Part shown: positions 7,970 through 15,982 of the stretch, piece after piece
How positions within the stretch are numbered: the first letter of the stretch is position 1
Layout of the letters: each line of letters starts with the position of its first letter
Assembly: GCA_946482595.1 (NCBI GenBank)
Contig: CAMLSD010000084.1
Coordinates: 1-22,554, forward strand
From: an uncultured Comamonadaceae bacterium
GTDB taxonomy: Bacteria > Pseudomonadota > Gammaproteobacteria > Burkholderiales > Burkholderiaceae
Length of the DNA: 22,554 bases
Direction of reading: 5' to 3'
Translations under genes and position numbers: made by a program
The notes under the pieces: generated by a model
Told to the model about the DNA's origin: nothing
The model's input: the letters and a program-made list of their open reading frames with translations, nothing else
Databases searched by the model: none

Positions 7970-9742
7970 ATGCTGACCCTGAACCAACTCAATGCCGCGG
8001 CACCCGCCGAATTCGTGGCGCTGCTCGACGGCGTCTACGAGCACTCGCCCTGGGTGGCCGAAGGGGCCCTTGCGCGGCGCCCCTTCCGTTCGCTGGCCCA
8101 CCTCAAGCGTGCCCTCGTGGAGTCGGTGCGCGAGGCCGGCCGCGAGGCCCAGCTCAAGCTGATCCGTGCCCACCCGGAACTGGCCGGCAAGGCTGCCGTG
8201 GCCGGCCAGCTCACTGCGGAGTCGACGAACGAGCAGTCGCGCGCCGGCCTCACCCACTGCAGCCCCGAGGAATTCACCCGGCTGCAGCAGCTCAACGCCG
8301 ACTACAACGCACGCTTCGGCTGGCCCTTCATCCTGGCCGTGCGCGGCGCCCGCGGTCTGGGGCTGACCCGCACCGAGATCATCGAGATCTTCGAGCGTCG
8401 CCTGCACGGCCACCCCGACTTCGAGCTGGCCGAATGCCTGCGCAACATCGACCGCATCGCCGAGATCCGCCTGAACGACAAGTTCGGTGTCACGCCCGAA
8501 CTCGGCAACCAGGTGTGGGACTGGGCCGAGGCCCTGGCCCAGCACACCGACCCGGGCTATGCCGAGCTGGGCCAGCTCACCGTCACCTACCTGACCGATG
8601 CGCACCGCGCCTGTGCCCAGCGGCTGTCGAACTGGATGCATGAGTGCGGCTTTGACGAGGTGCAGGTCGACGCGGTGGGCAACGTGGTCGGCCGCTACCA
8701 CGGCACCGACCCCAAGGCGCGCGCCCTGCTCACCGGCAGCCACTACGACACGGTGCGCAACGGCGGCAAGTACGACGGCCGCCTGGGCATCCTCGTGCCG
8801 ATGGCCTGTGTGCAGTCGCTGCATCGCCAGGGTCGCCGGCTGCCCTACACGCTCGAAGTGGTCGGGTTTGCCGAAGAGGAAGGCCAGCGCTACAAGGCCA
8901 CCTTCCTGGGTTCGGGCGCGCTGATCGGTCAGTTCGACACACGCTGGCTCGACCAGGCCGATGCCGATGGCATCACGATGCGCCAGGCCATGCAGCATGC
9001 CGGCCTGTGCATCGACGACATCCCGCGCCTGCAGCGCGACCCGGCCGCCTACCAGGGGTTTGTCGAGGTCCACATCGAACAAGGCCCGGTGCTCAACGAG
9101 CTGGACCTGCCGCTGGGGGTGGTCACCTCCATCAACGGCGGCGTGCGGTTCGTGGGCGAGGTGATCGGCACGGCCAGCCACGCCGGCACCACCCCGATGG
9201 ACCGCCGGCGCGACGCCGCCGCGGCCGTGGCCGAGCTGGCGCTCTACATCGAAAAGCGTGCCGCGGCCGACGGCGATTCGGTGGGCACCATCGGCATGCT
9301 GCAGGTGCCCAACGGATCGATCAACGTGGTGCCGGGCCTGTGCCGCTTCAGCCTGGACCTGCGCGCGCCCACCGACACGCAGCGCGACGCCCTGGTGCAC
9401 GACGTGCTGGCCGAACTGGCCGCGCTGTGCGAGCGGCGAGGCGTGCGCTACAAGCTCGAGGAGTCGATGCGTGCTGCAGCCGCCCCCAGCGCACCGGCCT
9501 GGCAGGCGCGCTGGGAACGGGCGGTCGAGTCGCTGGGCCTGCCGGTGTTCCGCATGCCCAGCGGCGCCGGCCATGACGCGATGAAGCTGCACGAAGTGAT
9601 GCCTCAGGCCATGCTTTTCCTGCGTGGCGGCAATGCCGGCATCAGCCACAACCCCCTGGAAACCATCACGAACGACGACGCCCAGCTCTGCGTCGAGGCG
9701 TTTGCCCACCTGCTCGAACAACTCTGCGAGAACCCGTCATGA
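7970..9742 (+). CDS. Bifunctional OHCU decarboxylase / allantoate amidohydrolase fusion (UraD-AllC)
   Basis: A 590-residue two-domain protein. Residues 1 to about 165 are OHCU decarboxylase, which makes (S)-allantoin: the catalytic His is in RAHPELAGK (H68) and a conserved Glu in STNEQS (E88), with FGWPFILAVRG. Residues about 175-590 are an allantoate amidohydrolase of the M20/AllC family: GSHYDT (H258), KYDGRLG (D269), FAEEEGQRY (E303/E304), EVHIEQGP (H368) and ISHNPLE (H560) supply the expected metal ligands. Each domain has its usual length, and the junction (about 165-180) is in frame with no sign of error. GGAG stands upstream of the ATG. The domains catalyse steps on either side of PuuE, whose gene is immediately upstream. 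Its stop overlaps the next start. Confidence 0.95.
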   Translation: MLTLNQLNAAAPAEFVALLDGVYEHSPWVAEGALARRPFRSLAHLKRALVESVREAGREAQLKLIRAHPELAGKAAVAGQLTAESTNEQSRAGLTHCSPEEFTRLQQLNADYNARFGWPFILAVRGARGLGLTRTEIIEIFERRLHGHPDFELAECLRNIDRIAEIRLNDKFGVTPELGNQVWDWAEALAQHTDPGYAELGQLTVTYLTDAHRACAQRLSNWMHECGFDEVQVDAVGNVVGRYHGTDPKARALLTGSHYDTVRNGGKYDGRLGILVPMACVQSLHRQGRRLPYTLEVVGFAEEEGQRYKATFLGSGALIGQFDTRWLDQADADGITMRQAMQHAGLCIDDIPRLQRDPAAYQGFVEVHIEQGPVLNELDLPLGVVTSINGGVRFVGEVIGTASHAGTTPMDRRRDAAAAVAELALYIEKRAAADGDSVGTIGMLQVPNGSINVVPGLCRFSLDLRAPTDTQRDALVHDVLAELAALCERRGVRYKLEESMRAAAAPSAPAWQARWERAVESLGLPVFRMPSGAGHDAMKLHEVMPQAMLFLRGGNAGISHNPLETITNDDAQLCVEAFAHLLEQLCENPS

Positions 9743-10962
9743 CCGCATACAACCAACTCGACGCCTGGATCGACGCCCACTTCGACGAGCAGGTCCGCTT
9801 CCTTCAGGAACTGGTGCGTGTGCCCACCGACACCCCCCCGGGCAACAACGCGCCGCATGCCGTGCGCACCGCCGAGCTGCTCAAGGGCTTCGGCTTCGAG
9901 GCCGAGCAGCACGCCGTGCCCGAGGCCGAGGTCAAGGCCTGCGGCCTGGAGACCATCACCAACCTGATCGTGCGCCGGCGCTACGGGGACGGTCGCACCG
10001 TCGCCCTCAATGCCCACGGTGACGTGGTGCCCCCCGGTGAGGGCTGGACCCACGACCCCTATGGCGGCGAGATCGAGGACGGCAAGCTCTATGGCCGGGC
10101 CGCCGCCGTCAGCAAGTGCGACTTCTCGACCTACACCTTTGCCGTGCGCGCGCTGGAATCGCTCGGCCTGCCGCTCAAGGGCGGGGTGGAGCTGCACTTC
10201 ACCTACGACGAGGAATTCGGCGGTGAGGTCGGCCCGGCCTGGCTGCTCAAGCACGGCCTGACCCGGCCGGACCTGCTGATCGCCGCGGGTTTCAGCTACG
10301 AGGTCGTGACTGCGCACAACGGCTGCCTGCAGCTCGAGGTCACGGTGCACGGCAAGATGGCGCATGCCGCGATCCCCCACACCGGTGTCGATGCCCTGCA
10401 GGCCGCGGTGAAGCTGCTCAATGCGCTGTATGCCCAGAATGACAAGTACAAGTCCATCACCTCGAACGTCACCGGCATCCGGCACCCCTATCTGAACGTG
10501 GGCATGATCGAGGGCGGCACCAACACCAACGTCGTGCCCGGCAAGGTCGTGCTCAAGCTCGACCGCCGCATGATCCCCGAGGAGAACCCGGCCGAGGTCG
10601 AAGCCGACATCCGCCGTGTGATCCGGGAAGCCACACAGGACCTGCCCGGCGTGACGGTGGACGTCAAGCGCATGCTGATGTGCCACCCGCTCAAGCCGCT
10701 GCCCGGCAATGCCCCGCTGGTGCAGGCGCTGCAGACCCACGGCGAGATCGTCTTCGGCCAGGCCATCCCGACCATGGGCACGCCGCTCTACACCGACGTG
10801 CGCATCTACTGCGAGCACGGCATTCCGGCCGTGATCTATGGCGCCGGGCCGCGCACCGTGCTGGAGTCCAACGCCAAGCGGGCCGACGAGCACATCGTGC
10901 TCGACGACCTGCGCCGTGCGACCAAGGTGATTGCCCGCAGCCTGCTCGACCTGCTGAGCTGA
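9739..10962 (+). CDS. M20-family (ArgE/DapE-like) hydrolase with altered metal site
   Basis: A 407-residue protein with the M20 fold: catalytic domain, then a dimerisation insert (LEVTVHGKMAHAAIPHTGVDALQAAVKLL), then a return to the catalytic domain. NAHGDVVP (H93, D95) and DEEFGGE (E158 base, E159) are normal. By eye alignment three other usual metal ligands are changed: the bridging Asp of GRGAADMK is Val124 in GRAAAVSKCDF, the Glu of GEPT is Phe184 in AAGFSYEVV, and the last His of AHxPDE is Lys380 in AKRADEH. Nearby D128, E187 and H385 could substitute. The ATG overlaps the previous stop (ATGA), so it is coupled to allantoate hydrolysis. A role on ureidoglycine, ureidoglycolate or another carbamoyl compound is a guess. 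Confidence 0.88.
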   Translation: MTAYNQLDAWIDAHFDEQVRFLQELVRVPTDTPPGNNAPHAVRTAELLKGFGFEAEQHAVPEAEVKACGLETITNLIVRRRYGDGRTVALNAHGDVVPPGEGWTHDPYGGEIEDGKLYGRAAAVSKCDFSTYTFAVRALESLGLPLKGGVELHFTYDEEFGGEVGPAWLLKHGLTRPDLLIAAGFSYEVVTAHNGCLQLEVTVHGKMAHAAIPHTGVDALQAAVKLLNALYAQNDKYKSITSNVTGIRHPYLNVGMIEGGTNTNVVPGKVVLKLDRRMIPEENPAEVEADIRRVIREATQDLPGVTVDVKRMLMCHPLKPLPGNAPLVQALQTHGEIVFGQAIPTMGTPLYTDVRIYCEHGIPAVIYGAGPRTVLESNAKRADEHIVLDDLRRATKVIARSLLDLLS

Positions 10963-10984
10963 GGCAGCGGCAGCCGCCTTGGCG

Positions 10985-11953
10985 TCACGCCCCGAAGGCC
11001 TGCCGGTACTTCGCCGGCGTGACACCGACACGCCGGCTGAACTCGCGGGTGAAATGGGGCTGGTCGGCAAAGCCGCAGAGAAAACCGACTTCGGCGATCG
11101 AACGCGGCGTCTGCGCCAGCCACCAGGCCGCGGCCCGCGTGCGCGCTTCGGACACCACGGTGGTGAAGCTCAGGCCGGCGCGCTGCAACATGGCCTGCAG
11201 CGTGCGCGGGGCGCAGGCTGCCGCGCGTGCGGCCTCGTCCAGGCGCGCCGGTGCGGCCAGGTCGGCCAGCAGATGTCGCGCCACGGCATGGGCCGCGTCG
11301 GACCAGGGCAGCGGGTCACACAGGTCGATCGGCGCTGCGAGCGCCGCGCGTGCCGGCTGGGGCCGCGCTGCGGGCCGCTCGGCCACCTCGGCCCAGTCGA
11401 GTTGCCAGGTCTGCCAGGTCTGCAGACTGCCGCCGGCCTCCTGCGGCTGCCATGAGCGGTCGGGCCGATCCGGCCCGTCGGGGTGAAGCCGGACCCCATC
11501 GACACGGGCCTGCAGGCCGACCACACCGATCAGCTCGAGCGCCGCGACGATCACCCCGAGCACGACCAGGCTTTCAGCCGGCCAGGGCCGCGCGCCGGCA
11601 CGGCGGGCCTCATGCACCAGCACGAGGTGCCGCGGCCCGGCCTCGGCCACCCGCACGCGATGGTCGGAATGCACATAACGCTCCAGCCGGTTCCAGCGTG
11701 CGAGCAGGTCCTGCGGGTGACGGGCCGGTGCCAGCGCCTGGTAGGTGGCGTCGCCGGCGATGTGCTCGATGCCTCGCCCCAGGTCGACCAGGCCGGCCAG
11801 CCCGCCTTGTGCCACGGCCGCAGCCACGAGCGCGCGTTTGGTGTCGAGGCTGACGTGGGCGCCGCGCGCATCGAACGCAGGCACCTGCATGCCCTGCCGG
11901 CTCATGCCGGCCGACAGCAGCCTGACCATCGCAGCGCTTGCAAACTCGTTCAT
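10985..11953 (-). CDS. AraC-family transcriptional regulator
   Basis: About 322 residues from MNEFASAAMVRLL. The N-terminal two thirds resemble the arabinose-binding-like sensor domain of OruR/ArgR-type AraC proteins (LLARWNRLERYVHSDHRVRV is typical). The C-terminal region from about residue 225 has two helix-turn-helices: LDEAARAAACAPRTLQAMLQRAGLSF, and RSIAEVGFLCGFADQPHFTREFSRRVGVTPAKYRQ, the AraC signature. The ATG at 11953 has AGGGA seven bases upstream and is preferred to an ATG seven codons earlier. It lies 27 nt behind the molybdenum hydroxylase large subunit, so it is probably in that operon and controls it. A 9-bp tandem duplication (11403-11420) encodes a QTWQTW run between the domains. 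It converges with the M20 gene over a 22-nt gap. Confidence 0.9.
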   Translation of the reverse strand: MNEFASAAMVRLLSAGMSRQGMQVPAFDARGAHVSLDTKRALVAAAVAQGGLAGLVDLGRGIEHIAGDATYQALAPARHPQDLLARWNRLERYVHSDHRVRVAEAGPRHLVLVHEARRAGARPWPAESLVVLGVIVAALELIGVVGLQARVDGVRLHPDGPDRPDRSWQPQEAGGSLQTWQTWQLDWAEVAERPAARPQPARAALAAPIDLCDPLPWSDAAHAVARHLLADLAAPARLDEAARAAACAPRTLQAMLQRAGLSFTTVVSEARTRAAAWWLAQTPRSIAEVGFLCGFADQPHFTREFSRRVGVTPAKYRQAFGA

Positions 11954-11980
11954 CGCACCGTCCCTGGGCGGCACCTTACC

Positions 11981-14110
11981 TCAGGCCACGGCCGCTGTGA
12001 CCCAGGCGGGGTCGATCGGAAACTGCGTCGGGCGCACGCCCAGCGCGTCACGCACGGCATTGGCAATCGCGCCGGCCCCGGCCACCATCGCGGTTTCGCC
12101 GGCGCCGGTGGGCGGCTCCCCCTCGTCGATCAGCTCGATGTGCATCGGCGGCACGTCGCCCAGGCGGGGCAGCGGGTAGTCGGCAAAGCTGCTGGCGCCC
12201 ACACCGTCGACCACGAGCGGCAGGCGTTCGAGCAGCACCATGCCCAGGCACCACACCAGATTGCCCTCCGTCTGGGCCCGCACCTGCCCGGGATTGACCA
12301 CCAGCCCGCAGTCATGGGCGCACCACAACCGGGTCACCTGCACACGCCCGCTGGTGCGGTCGATCACCACGTCGGCCACCACGGCGGCAAAGCTCCTGCC
12401 CTTGTAGACGCCACAGGCCACCCCCCGCCCGCGCAGGGCGACTCGGTCACGCTCGCGCAGGGCGGCACCGTCACGCTCGCGCCCCCAGCCGGCCCGCTCG
12501 GCCACCCGGCGCAGCACCCGGGCCAGGCGTGGCTCGTCGATGTGGTCGAGCCGGAAAGCCACCGGGTCACGGCCGCAGGCACGGGCCGCCTCGTCGATGG
12601 CCGACTCGACGGCCAGCCGATTGGGGCCCGCCCCCAGGCCGCGCCAGGGGCCGCTGTGCACCGGCAGCCGCACGGCCTCGAACTCGACGCGCTGGGCCGG
12701 CACCGCATAACCGAGCTCGCTGCCACGCGACACGCCTCCGTCGCCGACCACATCGGCCAGGCGCTGCATCCACGGCGGCATGCCGGCCGGGGTGAACAGG
12801 ATGTGGCTGCTGACCAGCGCATGCCACCACTGGGTGATGCGACCCTGGTCCAGGCGCACGCGGATGCGGTGCGACGACGGGGGCCGGTGGAAGCCCTGCT
12901 GGAACTCCTGCGCCCGCGTCCACCACAGCTTGACCGGCTGACCCACCGCGCGTGCGAGCACGGCCGCCTCCAGCTCGACGGTGCACAGGGTGCGCCCGCC
13001 GAAGGCGCCACCGATGCGCATGGCCTGCACCACCACGGCGTCGGCATCGGTGCCCAGGTGGCGGGCCAGCACGTCGCGCACGTAGAAGGCGTCCTGGGTG
13101 CCGGTCCACACGGTCATGGCCACCGCTTCGCCGCGGGCCCCGGGGCGGGCCACCGCACAGCGCGGTTCGATGCCGGCATGGGCGGCCATTGGCACGTCCA
13201 GCCTCAGGTTCACGTCCCAGCGAGCGGCCGGGTCGAGGCGGTCGCTGCGCGGCGCGTGCTGCAGCGCCCCATCGGCCAGGCGGGCATCGACGTCGATCAG
13301 CGCCGCGACGGCCTGCGGATCGAAGTGGTCATCGACCTGCCACTGCGGGTCGAGTGCCGCGGCAATGCGGTCCAGTGCCGACGGCGTGCGCGCCACGATG
13401 CCCAGCCCTTCGCCCGCGCCGTGCTGCAGCGCGGGGTCGCGCACCAGCGCCACCAGGCCCGCGTCACGCCGCGCGGCCGCTTCGTCGCAGCGCAGCAGCC
13501 GGCTGCGCAACTCGGGCGAGGCCGGCGCACGCAGCACCCGCCCGAACAGCATGCCGGGCAGGCGCACGTCGGCCGCGTAGAGCGGCTGGCCGGTCACGAT
13601 GGCCAGCCCGGCGTCGATCGGCGCCGTCGCACCCACCGCCTGGGGCACGCCCGGCTCCGGGCGTCCGGGCCAGCGCAGCGAACGCAGCTCAGCGGGCGGC
13701 AGGTCACGCGCCTCCAGCCAGCCTTCGGTGCGCCCGGCAGCCAGCGCCTCGCGCAACGTCGCACAGGCCTGGGCCAGCGGCAGGGCATAGTCCTTGATCG
13801 AGTCGCTGCCCACGGTGGCACGCACGCGCTTGAGCTCGGCGGTCGACATCGGCAGCACGTCGATCAGCGTGGCATCCACGCCCAGCTCGGTGCAGGCGAT
13901 CTGGCGCAATGCCGTGCCGATGTTCTGGCCCATGTCGATGCGCGGCAGATGCAGCTGGTAGCGCCCGCCGTGGTGGCGGATCCAGCCCACCGCGTCGGCG
14001 CGCGTGGGCGCCGGCCGCTTCGGGATCACCGGGATCAGGCTGCAGCCCGGCACGACCACGGCCACCGTCAGCGCCGCACCGGCGGCGGCCAGAAAGGAAC
14101 GCCTGCGCAT
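11981..14110 (-). CDS. Molybdenum hydroxylase large subunit, isoquinoline 1-oxidoreductase beta type, Tat-exported
   Basis: A 709-residue molybdopterin-binding subunit of the xanthine oxidase superfamily. MRRRSFLAAAGAALTVAVVVPGC is a twin-arginine signal with a possible lipobox ending at Cys23, so the enzyme probably sits on the periplasmic face of the membrane. The MoCo-binding segments MGQNIGTALRQIACTELGV, IGGAFGGRT and PVHSGPWRGLGAGPNRLAVES are visible, as is the conserved catalytic Glu in TGAGETAMVAGAGAIANAV. Two-subunit enzymes of this type hydroxylate N-heterocycles or aldehydes and usually pass electrons to cytochromes, as no FAD subunit is present. The ATG is 2 nt after the small subunit stop, with AGGGGG before it. 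The neighbourhood suggests a purine or related heterocycle, but the substrate cannot be read. A 24-bp tandem duplication adds eight residues. Confidence 0.9.
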   Translation of the reverse strand: MRRRSFLAAAGAALTVAVVVPGCSLIPVIPKRPAPTRADAVGWIRHHGGRYQLHLPRIDMGQNIGTALRQIACTELGVDATLIDVLPMSTAELKRVRATVGSDSIKDYALPLAQACATLREALAAGRTEGWLEARDLPPAELRSLRWPGRPEPGVPQAVGATAPIDAGLAIVTGQPLYAADVRLPGMLFGRVLRAPASPELRSRLLRCDEAAARRDAGLVALVRDPALQHGAGEGLGIVARTPSALDRIAAALDPQWQVDDHFDPQAVAALIDVDARLADGALQHAPRSDRLDPAARWDVNLRLDVPMAAHAGIEPRCAVARPGARGEAVAMTVWTGTQDAFYVRDVLARHLGTDADAVVVQAMRIGGAFGGRTLCTVELEAAVLARAVGQPVKLWWTRAQEFQQGFHRPPSSHRIRVRLDQGRITQWWHALVSSHILFTPAGMPPWMQRLADVVGDGGVSRGSELGYAVPAQRVEFEAVRLPVHSGPWRGLGAGPNRLAVESAIDEAARACGRDPVAFRLDHIDEPRLARVLRRVAERAGWGRERDGAALRERDRVALRGRGVACGVYKGRSFAAVVADVVIDRTSGRVQVTRLWCAHDCGLVVNPGQVRAQTEGNLVWCLGMVLLERLPLVVDGVGASSFADYPLPRLGDVPPMHIELIDEGEPPTGAGETAMVAGAGAIANAVRDALGVRPTQFPIDPAWVTAAVA
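12432..12479. repeat. 24-bp imperfect tandem duplication inside the hydroxylase large subunit
   Basis: Two adjacent 24-bp units (12432-12455 and 12456-12479) differ at four positions and encode RERDGAAL followed by RERDRVAL. It stays in frame and probably lengthens a surface loop. Confidence 0.8.
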
Positions 14111-14112
14111 CG

Positions 14113-14580
14113 TCACGCCCCCTGCCCCGGCCGTTCCACCGCCAGGGCAATGGCCGCCCGGATGCGACCCTGGGTGCCGCAACGACACAGCTGCGGTGCC
14201 ATGGCCTCGTCGATCTGGGCCTCGCTCGGGCGGGGGTGGGCCGCCAGCAAGGCAGCTGCGGCCATGATCTGCCCGGCCTGGCAGTAACCGCATTGCGGCA
14301 CCTGCACCGCCAGCCAGGCCTGCTGCAGCGCATGCAGCTGCCCGGGCCGGCCCAGGCCCTCGATCGTCGTGATGCGCCGATCCAGCACACCCGACACCGG
14401 TGTCACACAGGCCCAGCGCGCCTGGCCATCGACCAGCACGGTGCAGGCGCCGCAGGTGCCCACGCCGCAGCCATGCCGTGTGCCGACCTGGCCCAGGCCT
14501 TCGCGCAGCAGCCACAACAGCGTGTCGTCTCGGTAGGCGGGCGGCACGTCGACCGGGTGTCCGTTGAGTTCGATCTTCAT
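14113..14580 (-). CDS. Molybdenum hydroxylase 2Fe-2S small subunit, isoquinoline 1-oxidoreductase alpha type
   Basis: A 155-residue electron-transfer subunit. The plant-ferredoxin-like cluster is bound by C38, C43, C46 and C58 (HGCGVGTCGACTVLV...WACVT). The second cluster, specific to the xanthine oxidase family, is bound by C97 and C100 (QCGYCQAGQ) and C132 and C134 (LCRCG). The ATG at 14580 (MKIELNGHPVDVPP) gives the family's usual length; the open frame upstream is intergenic. Ribosome site weak. It is first in the operon with the large subunit and the AraC gene, and diverges from the ABC transporter. It has no Tat signal and would be exported as a passenger of the large subunit, as is known for this family. 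Confidence 0.95.
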   Translation of the reverse strand: MKIELNGHPVDVPPAYRDDTLLWLLREGLGQVGTRHGCGVGTCGACTVLVDGQARWACVTPVSGVLDRRITTIEGLGRPGQLHALQQAWLAVQVPQCGYCQAGQIMAAAALLAAHPRPSEAQIDEAMAPQLCRCGTQGRIRAAIALAVERPGQGA

Positions 14581-14850
14581 GAAACCAGTATCGAAACCCC
14601 ACCGGTCGCTGTCTTGAACAATTGCGCACGGCCCAGCCACCCGGGCGCCGAACGCACAGCGCACAAAACCGCCATCGCGGTGCAGGCCGCCGCCTGGCCA
14701 ACGCAAGTGCGGGGACACCTGATTCAGTTTGGTGCGCGAAACGGCTATGGTGCGCATGTCGTGCGACTGTCAGCTTGCATGCAAGACTGCGCACAGAACT
14801 TGCAATCCCAGGCCATCTGTCCTTTTCTGATCGAACCGGAGAACCGATCC
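14581..14850. promoter_or_regulatory. Divergent control region between the hydroxylase and ABC-transporter operons
   Basis: 270 bp with no gene that I can support. It holds a perfect 12-bp palindrome CTTGCATGCAAG (14774-14785), with CTTGCA repeated at 14799-14804, and a direct repeat TGGTGCGC at 14730-14737 and 14748-14755. These are candidate binding sites for the AraC protein or another regulator. The TGTATACA motif of the urate genes is absent. No convincing -35/-10 pair stands out. Confidence 0.4.
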
Positions 14851-15903
14851 ATGACCCACTCCCCCCGCTCCCTTTCCCTGGGCAAACGCGCCCTGCTCGG
14901 CGCCGGCGTGGCGCTGGCACTGAGCTTCGGCAGTGTGGGAGCGCGTGCCCAGGAGACCAGCGTCAAGTTCCAGCTCGACTGGCGCTTCGAGGGCCCGTCC
15001 GCGTTTTTCCTGCTGCCGGCTGCCAAGGGCTACTTCAAGGCTGAAAAGCTCAACGTCACGGTCGATGCCGGCAACGGCTCGGGCAATGCGGTGAACCGCG
15101 TGGCCTCGGGCACCTACGACATGGGCTTCGCCGACCTCGCGGCGCTGATGGAATTCCACGCCAACAACCCCACCGCGCCGAACAAGCCGGTGGCGGTGAT
15201 GATGGTCTACAACAACACGCCGGCCGCCGTGTTCTCGCTGAAGAAGACCGGCATCAAGACCCCCGCCGACCTGGCCGGCAAGAAGCTCGGCGCCCCGGTG
15301 TTCGACGCCGGCCGCCGCGCCTTCCCGATCTTCCAGAAGGCCAACAACGTGCCCGGCGTGACCTGGATCAGCATGGACCCGCCACTGCGCGAGACCATGC
15401 TGGCCAAGGGCGACGTCGATGCGATCACCGGCTTCTACTTCACCTCGCTGCTCAACCTGGAGGCGCGCGGCGTCAAGCCCGAGGACATCGCTGTGATGTC
15501 CTACCCCCAGCACGGGGTGAAGCTCTACGGCAACGCGATCATCGCGTCCGAGGAATTCCTGAAGAAGAACCCGGACGCCGTGAAGGCCTTCCTGCGTGCC
15601 TTCACCAAGGGCGCGCGCGACGTGCTGGCCAACCCCAAGGCCGCCATCGAGGTGGTCAAGGCCCGCGACGGCATCATCAACACCGCCCTGGAAGAGCGGC
15701 GCCTGAAACTGGCGATCGACTCCTCGATCGCCACCGCCGACGCGCGGGCCGAAGGTTTTGGTGACGTGAACCGGCCACGCCTGGCGCTGATGGCCAGCCA
15801 GGTGGCCGATGCCTTCAACACCAAGACCCGCGTCGACGCCGACGCCGTGTGGAATGGCAGCTTCCTGCCGGCGGCGGCCGAGCGCAACATCTTCAGGAAG
15901 TGA
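14851..15903 (+). CDS. ABC transporter substrate-binding protein, NitT/TauT (NMT1) family
   Basis: A 350-residue periplasmic binding protein. A Sec signal peptide (residues 1-33, SLGKRALLGAGVALALSFGSVGARA) ends in an ARA cleavage site. The mature protein begins QETSVKFQLDWRFEGPSAFFLLPAAKGYFKAEKLNVTVDAGNG, typical of NMT1/ThiY-like proteins. It continues with the two-lobe pattern (ASGTYDMGFADLAAL, DLAGKKLGAPVFDAGRRAFPIF, GDVDAITGFYFTSLL). Members bind small planar or sulfonated molecules such as pyrimidine precursors, taurine and purines or related compounds. Position beside urate degradation and a heterocycle hydroxylase suggests a purine-like ligand. GGAG lies nine bases before the ATG. The next gene begins 79 nt on; the three transporter genes read as one operon. 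Confidence 0.92.
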   Translation: MTHSPRSLSLGKRALLGAGVALALSFGSVGARAQETSVKFQLDWRFEGPSAFFLLPAAKGYFKAEKLNVTVDAGNGSGNAVNRVASGTYDMGFADLAALMEFHANNPTAPNKPVAVMMVYNNTPAAVFSLKKTGIKTPADLAGKKLGAPVFDAGRRAFPIFQKANNVPGVTWISMDPPLRETMLAKGDVDAITGFYFTSLLNLEARGVKPEDIAVMSYPQHGVKLYGNAIIASEEFLKKNPDAVKAFLRAFTKGARDVLANPKAAIEVVKARDGIINTALEERRLKLAIDSSIATADARAEGFGDVNRPRLALMASQVADAFNTKTRVDADAVWNGSFLPAAAERNIFRK

Positions 15904-15982
15904 CCGCGCCGATCCAGGCGATGCCGCCCGCGCCCGGAGCGCCGGCGGCGGGCATCCCCCTTGACCGCAGGCGCCGCACCGC

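Noticed and set aside
7925..9721. 598-codon open frame on the minus strand opposite the UraD-AllC fusion
   Set aside because: Antisense shadow of a gene with intact catalytic motifs; composition is typical of reverse-frame translation.
9700..9760. Possible frameshift splitting a larger AllC/M20 protein
   Set aside because: The ATGA junction separates two complete M20-fold proteins, each with its own N- and C-terminal motifs, so this is ordinary translational coupling.
11403..11420. 9-bp tandem repeat in the AraC gene
   Set aside because: Only two units; it explains the QTWQTW run in a linker but shows no sign of being a regulatory or mobile repeat.
11483..14287. 934-codon open frame on the plus strand opposite the molybdenum hydroxylase and AraC genes
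   Set aside because: Low-complexity His/Gln/Arg-rich translation with no family likeness; it is the antisense shadow common in GC-rich coding DNA.
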